NCBI GenBank assembly: GCA_009776995.1
Contig: WRMR01000191.1
Span: 1 to 8,705, forward strand
Reading direction: 5' to 3'
DNA: 8,705 nt
Origin: Planctomycetaceae bacterium
GTDB lineage: Bacteria; Planctomycetota; Planctomycetia; Pirellulales; Thermoguttaceae
Both the position numbers and the translations under genes were made by a program. Numbering within the stretch: the first letter of the stretch is position 1; every line of letters begins with the position of its first letter. The notes under the pieces are model-generated. The model was not told the DNA's origin, did no database searches, and saw nothing but the letters and a program-made list of their open reading frames with translations. Below, piece by piece: positions 7,519 to 8,705 of the stretch.

Positions 7519-7538
7519 TTGAGTAAATGGACTCATGC
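7501..7538 (+). repeat. Strong hairpin upstream of the small membrane-protein gene
   Basis: TGAGTCCGTTTACT (7504-7517) and AGTAAATGGACTCA (7522-7535) pair along 14 positions with a single G-U, across a loop of TTTG. Three further pairs, two of them wobbles, can be added outside (7501-7503 with 7536-7538). The hairpin lies 178 bases after the NfeD stop and 38 bases before the next gene. It could be a terminator, though the following bases (CTTTGTAATATTATT) are not a clean T-run. It could also be a protein-binding palindrome. Confidence 0.7.
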
Positions 7539-7548
7539 TTTGTAATAT
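7519..7548 (+). promoter_or_regulatory. Possible promoter for the small membrane-protein gene
   Basis: TTGAGT (7519-7524) is followed after 18 bases by TAATAT (7543-7548); both match consensus at four of six positions. The -35 box straddles the loop and right arm of the hairpin at 7501-7538, so a protein bound to that palindrome would compete with RNA polymerase. In A+T-rich DNA such matches arise easily, hence the low confidence. Confidence 0.3.
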
Positions 7549-7575
7549 TATTGAAACAATGATCAAGGATAAACG

Positions 7576-7980
7576 ATGAAAAACAAGAAAAAAAAAAATG
7601 AACAGTCGCAGAAAGACGTTTTATTAGGAATAAAAATGACGGCAGTTTTGTTTTTCATTTTTCTCTTAACGATTAGTTTAAGTTCATATTTTCAAAAGGA
7701 TTTACGCAAAAAAATACTCTGGAACCATTATTCTGTCGATCAGATACAAAGAGAGAATTTAATGGTTATTTCCACAAGAAATCAAATTGAAGTTTCTAAC
7801 GGTGATATTTTACCTCAAGAAATACATTGGCAATTTGTATGTGACTTATGGTCAAGGATACTGTTTGTTTGGTTAATAATAATTGCTTTGTATTTTTTGT
7901 TCAAAAAACCGATTAAGGCCATGTTTTTCCGGACGGCACCTTCATCCTCACGGGTTACGACGCGCGGGGGCAAAAAGTGA
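7576..7980 (+). CDS. Small two-helix membrane protein with an aberrant C-terminus
   Basis: The 134-residue product is unrecognised. It has a very lysine-rich start (MKNKKKKNEQSQK), a first hydrophobic helix at about 15-36, a polar region of about 55 residues probably outside the cytoplasm, and a second helix at about 93-109 ending FLFKKPIK. AGGA (7566-7569) sits 6 bases before the ATG, which supports the start. The gene is extremely A+T-rich: the line 7621-7680 has only 15 G or C out of 60. The last 20 or so codons are G+C-rich instead and read through a segment that makes better sense in another frame (7917-8021). The natural C-terminus may therefore have been lost near residue 115. The small gene at 8052 follows in the same direction. 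Confidence 0.65.
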   Translation: MKNKKKKNEQSQKDVLLGIKMTAVLFFIFLLTISLSSYFQKDLRKKILWNHYSVDQIQRENLMVISTRNQIEVSNGDILPQEIHWQFVCDLWSRILFVWLIIIALYFLFKKPIKAMFFRTAPSSSRVTTRGGKK

Positions 7981-8021
7981 GTAAGACGAACCAGCTTATC
8001 GTAGCTGATACTTGGTTATGA
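7917..8021 (+). pseudogene. Remnant of a G+C-rich coding sequence
   Basis: In the frame running from just after a TAA at 7914-7916 to a TGA at 8019-8021, the sequence encodes 34 residues including FPDGTFILTGYDARGQ and ending in ADTWL. The first 18 codons have G or C at the third position in 14 cases, like the large chromosomal genes and unlike the surrounding A+T-rich genes. There is no start codon or ribosome site of its own. This looks like the 3' end of a gene, possibly a beta-sandwich or YD-type extracellular protein, left after a deletion or replacement. It overlaps the end of the gene at 7576-7980 in a different frame. I found no matching 5' part elsewhere in the window. Confidence 0.45.
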
Positions 8022-8051
8022 CGAACCTTTTAATGTGATTGGAGTAACACA

Positions 8052-8261
8052 ATGATTCGGCATGGAATGACAAAAAAAGAACTGATAGTTCTTTTAGGGC
8101 TTGTTGCTGTTTTTTACTTGGTAATTGCATGGCTTTCACTTGAAATTACTTCTGAAGAGGCACAGAGGCGTTGGGAAGAATCGAAAATGCAGCAGGAGCA
8201 GGAACTCAAAGAGGAGCAATCCTTAATTTGTCCTTGTTTTACATCTGATGATTTTCCTTAG
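8052..8261 (+). CDS. Small single-helix membrane protein, unknown function
   Basis: The 69-residue product has a short basic N-terminus (MIRHGMTKKE), one hydrophobic helix (about 10-30) and a strongly charged helical stretch (about 34-57, rich in Glu, Gln and Arg) that may form a coiled coil. It ends in a CPC motif (60-62) and an acidic tail. GGAG (8041-8044) lies 7 bases before the ATG, giving good support for the start; Met6 is a less likely alternative. It lies 71 bases after the other small membrane-protein gene in the same direction and is followed by a terminator-like hairpin, so the two may form one transcript. No family was recognised. Confidence 0.6.
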   Translation: MIRHGMTKKELIVLLGLVAVFYLVIAWLSLEITSEEAQRRWEESKMQQEQELKEEQSLICPCFTSDDFP

Positions 8262-8321
8262 GAAGGTGAGACATCCACCGGCCAAATCGAAGAATGATCT
8301 AATTTTTTGTATTGAATCATG

Positions 8322-8351
8322 GAACCGTACACTCTGTTGTGCGGTTCTTTT
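8322..8351 (+). terminator. Probable rho-independent terminator
   Basis: GAACCG (8322-8327) pairs with CGGTTC (8342-8347), and CAC (8330-8332) pairs with GTG (8339-8341). A two-base bulge (TA) lies between the two parts of the stem, and the loop is TCTGTT. TTTT follows directly (8348-8351), then GTCGTTTCTTTC. It lies 61 bases after the stop codon of the small gene at 8052-8261, a suitable place to end that transcript. Confidence 0.6.
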
Positions 8352-8383
8352 GTCGTTTCTTTCGTTATTTCGTAATAATTTCT

Positions 8384-8464
8384 TTTCACGCAGAGGGCGC
8401 AAAGAACGCAGAGAACCCAAAACCAAAAACAAAATCTTGTGCCCCCTTTGCGTCTTGGTGAAAA
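8384..8464. repeat. Inverted pair of dispersed 'CACGCAGAG' type repeats
   Basis: The left arm begins TTTCACGCAGAGGGCGCAA (8384-8402), the exact complement of positions 1-19, and continues through AAGAACGCAGAG. The right arm, read on the minus strand, begins TTTTCACCAAGACGCAAAG (complement of 8446-8464). The arms face each other across a low-complexity A+C-rich spacer (about 8413-8437). The arrangement resembles a small palindromic element. Open frames through this block are by-products of the repeat. Confidence 0.8.
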
Positions 8465-8483
8465 TCGCAGCCTGAAGTGCCAA

Positions 8484-8705
8484 AACCGATGGCTTTTAGG
8501 CGTGAACCGATGGCTTTTAGCCATGAATCGATGGATAAAAGCCATGAATCGATGGATAAAATGCCAGAATCGATGGCTTTTAGGCGTGAATCGATGGATA
8601 AAAGCCATGAAACGTTGCCTTTTTTACACAACGTGTTGCCTTTTTTACTCAAGCCTTAGCATTTTTTGCTCGCATCGATGGCTTTTATGCTCAAAGCAAC
8701 ACCGC
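8484..8705. repeat. 21-bp tandem repeat array, continuing past the window
   Basis: Ten consecutive 21-base units can be laid out from 8484 without any insertion or deletion (8484, 8505, 8526, 8547, 8568, 8589, 8610, 8631, 8652, 8673), with a partial eleventh to the end. Units 1-6 and 10 share CGATGG at the same offset; units 7-9 are degenerate (GTTGCC or TTAGCA, then a T-run). The core after CGATGG is either CTTTTAG/CTTTTAT (units 1, 2, 5, 10) or ATAAAAG/ATAAAAT (units 3, 4, 6), which are reverse complements of each other apart from the end base. Because 21 is a multiple of 3, frames on both strands stay open as heptapeptide repeats, for example ESMDKSH on the plus strand from a GTG at 8477 to a TAG at 8657-8659. 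No ribosome site precedes that frame, so I treat the array as noncoding. Confidence 0.85.

Noticed and set aside
8258..8608. Minus-strand frame of 116 codons through the repeats
   Set aside because: It is made of the 21-bp array and the dispersed repeat pair; its length is explained by the frame-preserving period.
8484..8705. CRISPR array
   Set aside because: The units are 21 bases with no separate unique spacers, and no cas gene is present.

Overview
The window looks like a chromosomal segment from a planctomycete or a close relative. This is inferred from gene content: a large secreted cytochrome of the HzsA-related family, a secreted alpha/beta hydrolase and a very long NfeD-type membrane protein, each with a signal peptide. 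Intergenic DNA crowded with palindromic and G+C-rich dispersed repeats fits the same picture. No rRNA, tRNA, CRISPR array, transposase or integrase gene is visible.

Layout. Positions 1-57 hold two oppositely oriented copies of a dispersed 'CACGCAGAG' type repeat. Positions 117-425 (minus strand) encode a small two-helix membrane protein in A+T-rich DNA. Positions 555-673 hold a nested palindrome followed by a 7-bp tandem repeat. Positions 703-3699 (minus) encode a three-haem-site HzsA-related protein. A divergent promoter region (3700-3918) separates it from a secreted alpha/beta hydrolase (3919-5049, plus), which is followed by a 716-residue NfeD-family protein with two ClpP-like domains (5173-7323, plus). 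From 7324 the DNA becomes strongly A+T-rich. It holds two small membrane-protein genes (7576-7980 and 8052-8261), a buried fragment of a different, G+C-rich reading frame (7917-8021), and a likely terminator (8322-8351). The window ends in another dispersed-repeat pair (8384-8464) and a 21-bp tandem array (8484-8705) that runs off the edge.

How the parts may work together. The HzsA-related protein and the hydrolase are divergently transcribed from promoters whose -35/-10 pairs can be read in the 219-bp gap. Both are exported, and the NfeD protein sits in the membrane with its protease-like part probably outside the cytoplasm. This suggests envelope or periplasmic functions, but nothing in the sequence ties the three into one pathway. 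The most unusual items are the 21-bp array, whose A/T-rich core flips orientation between units; the NfeD protein, whose first protease domain has lost its serine while the second keeps it; and the coding fragment read out of frame as the tail of a small A+T-rich gene.
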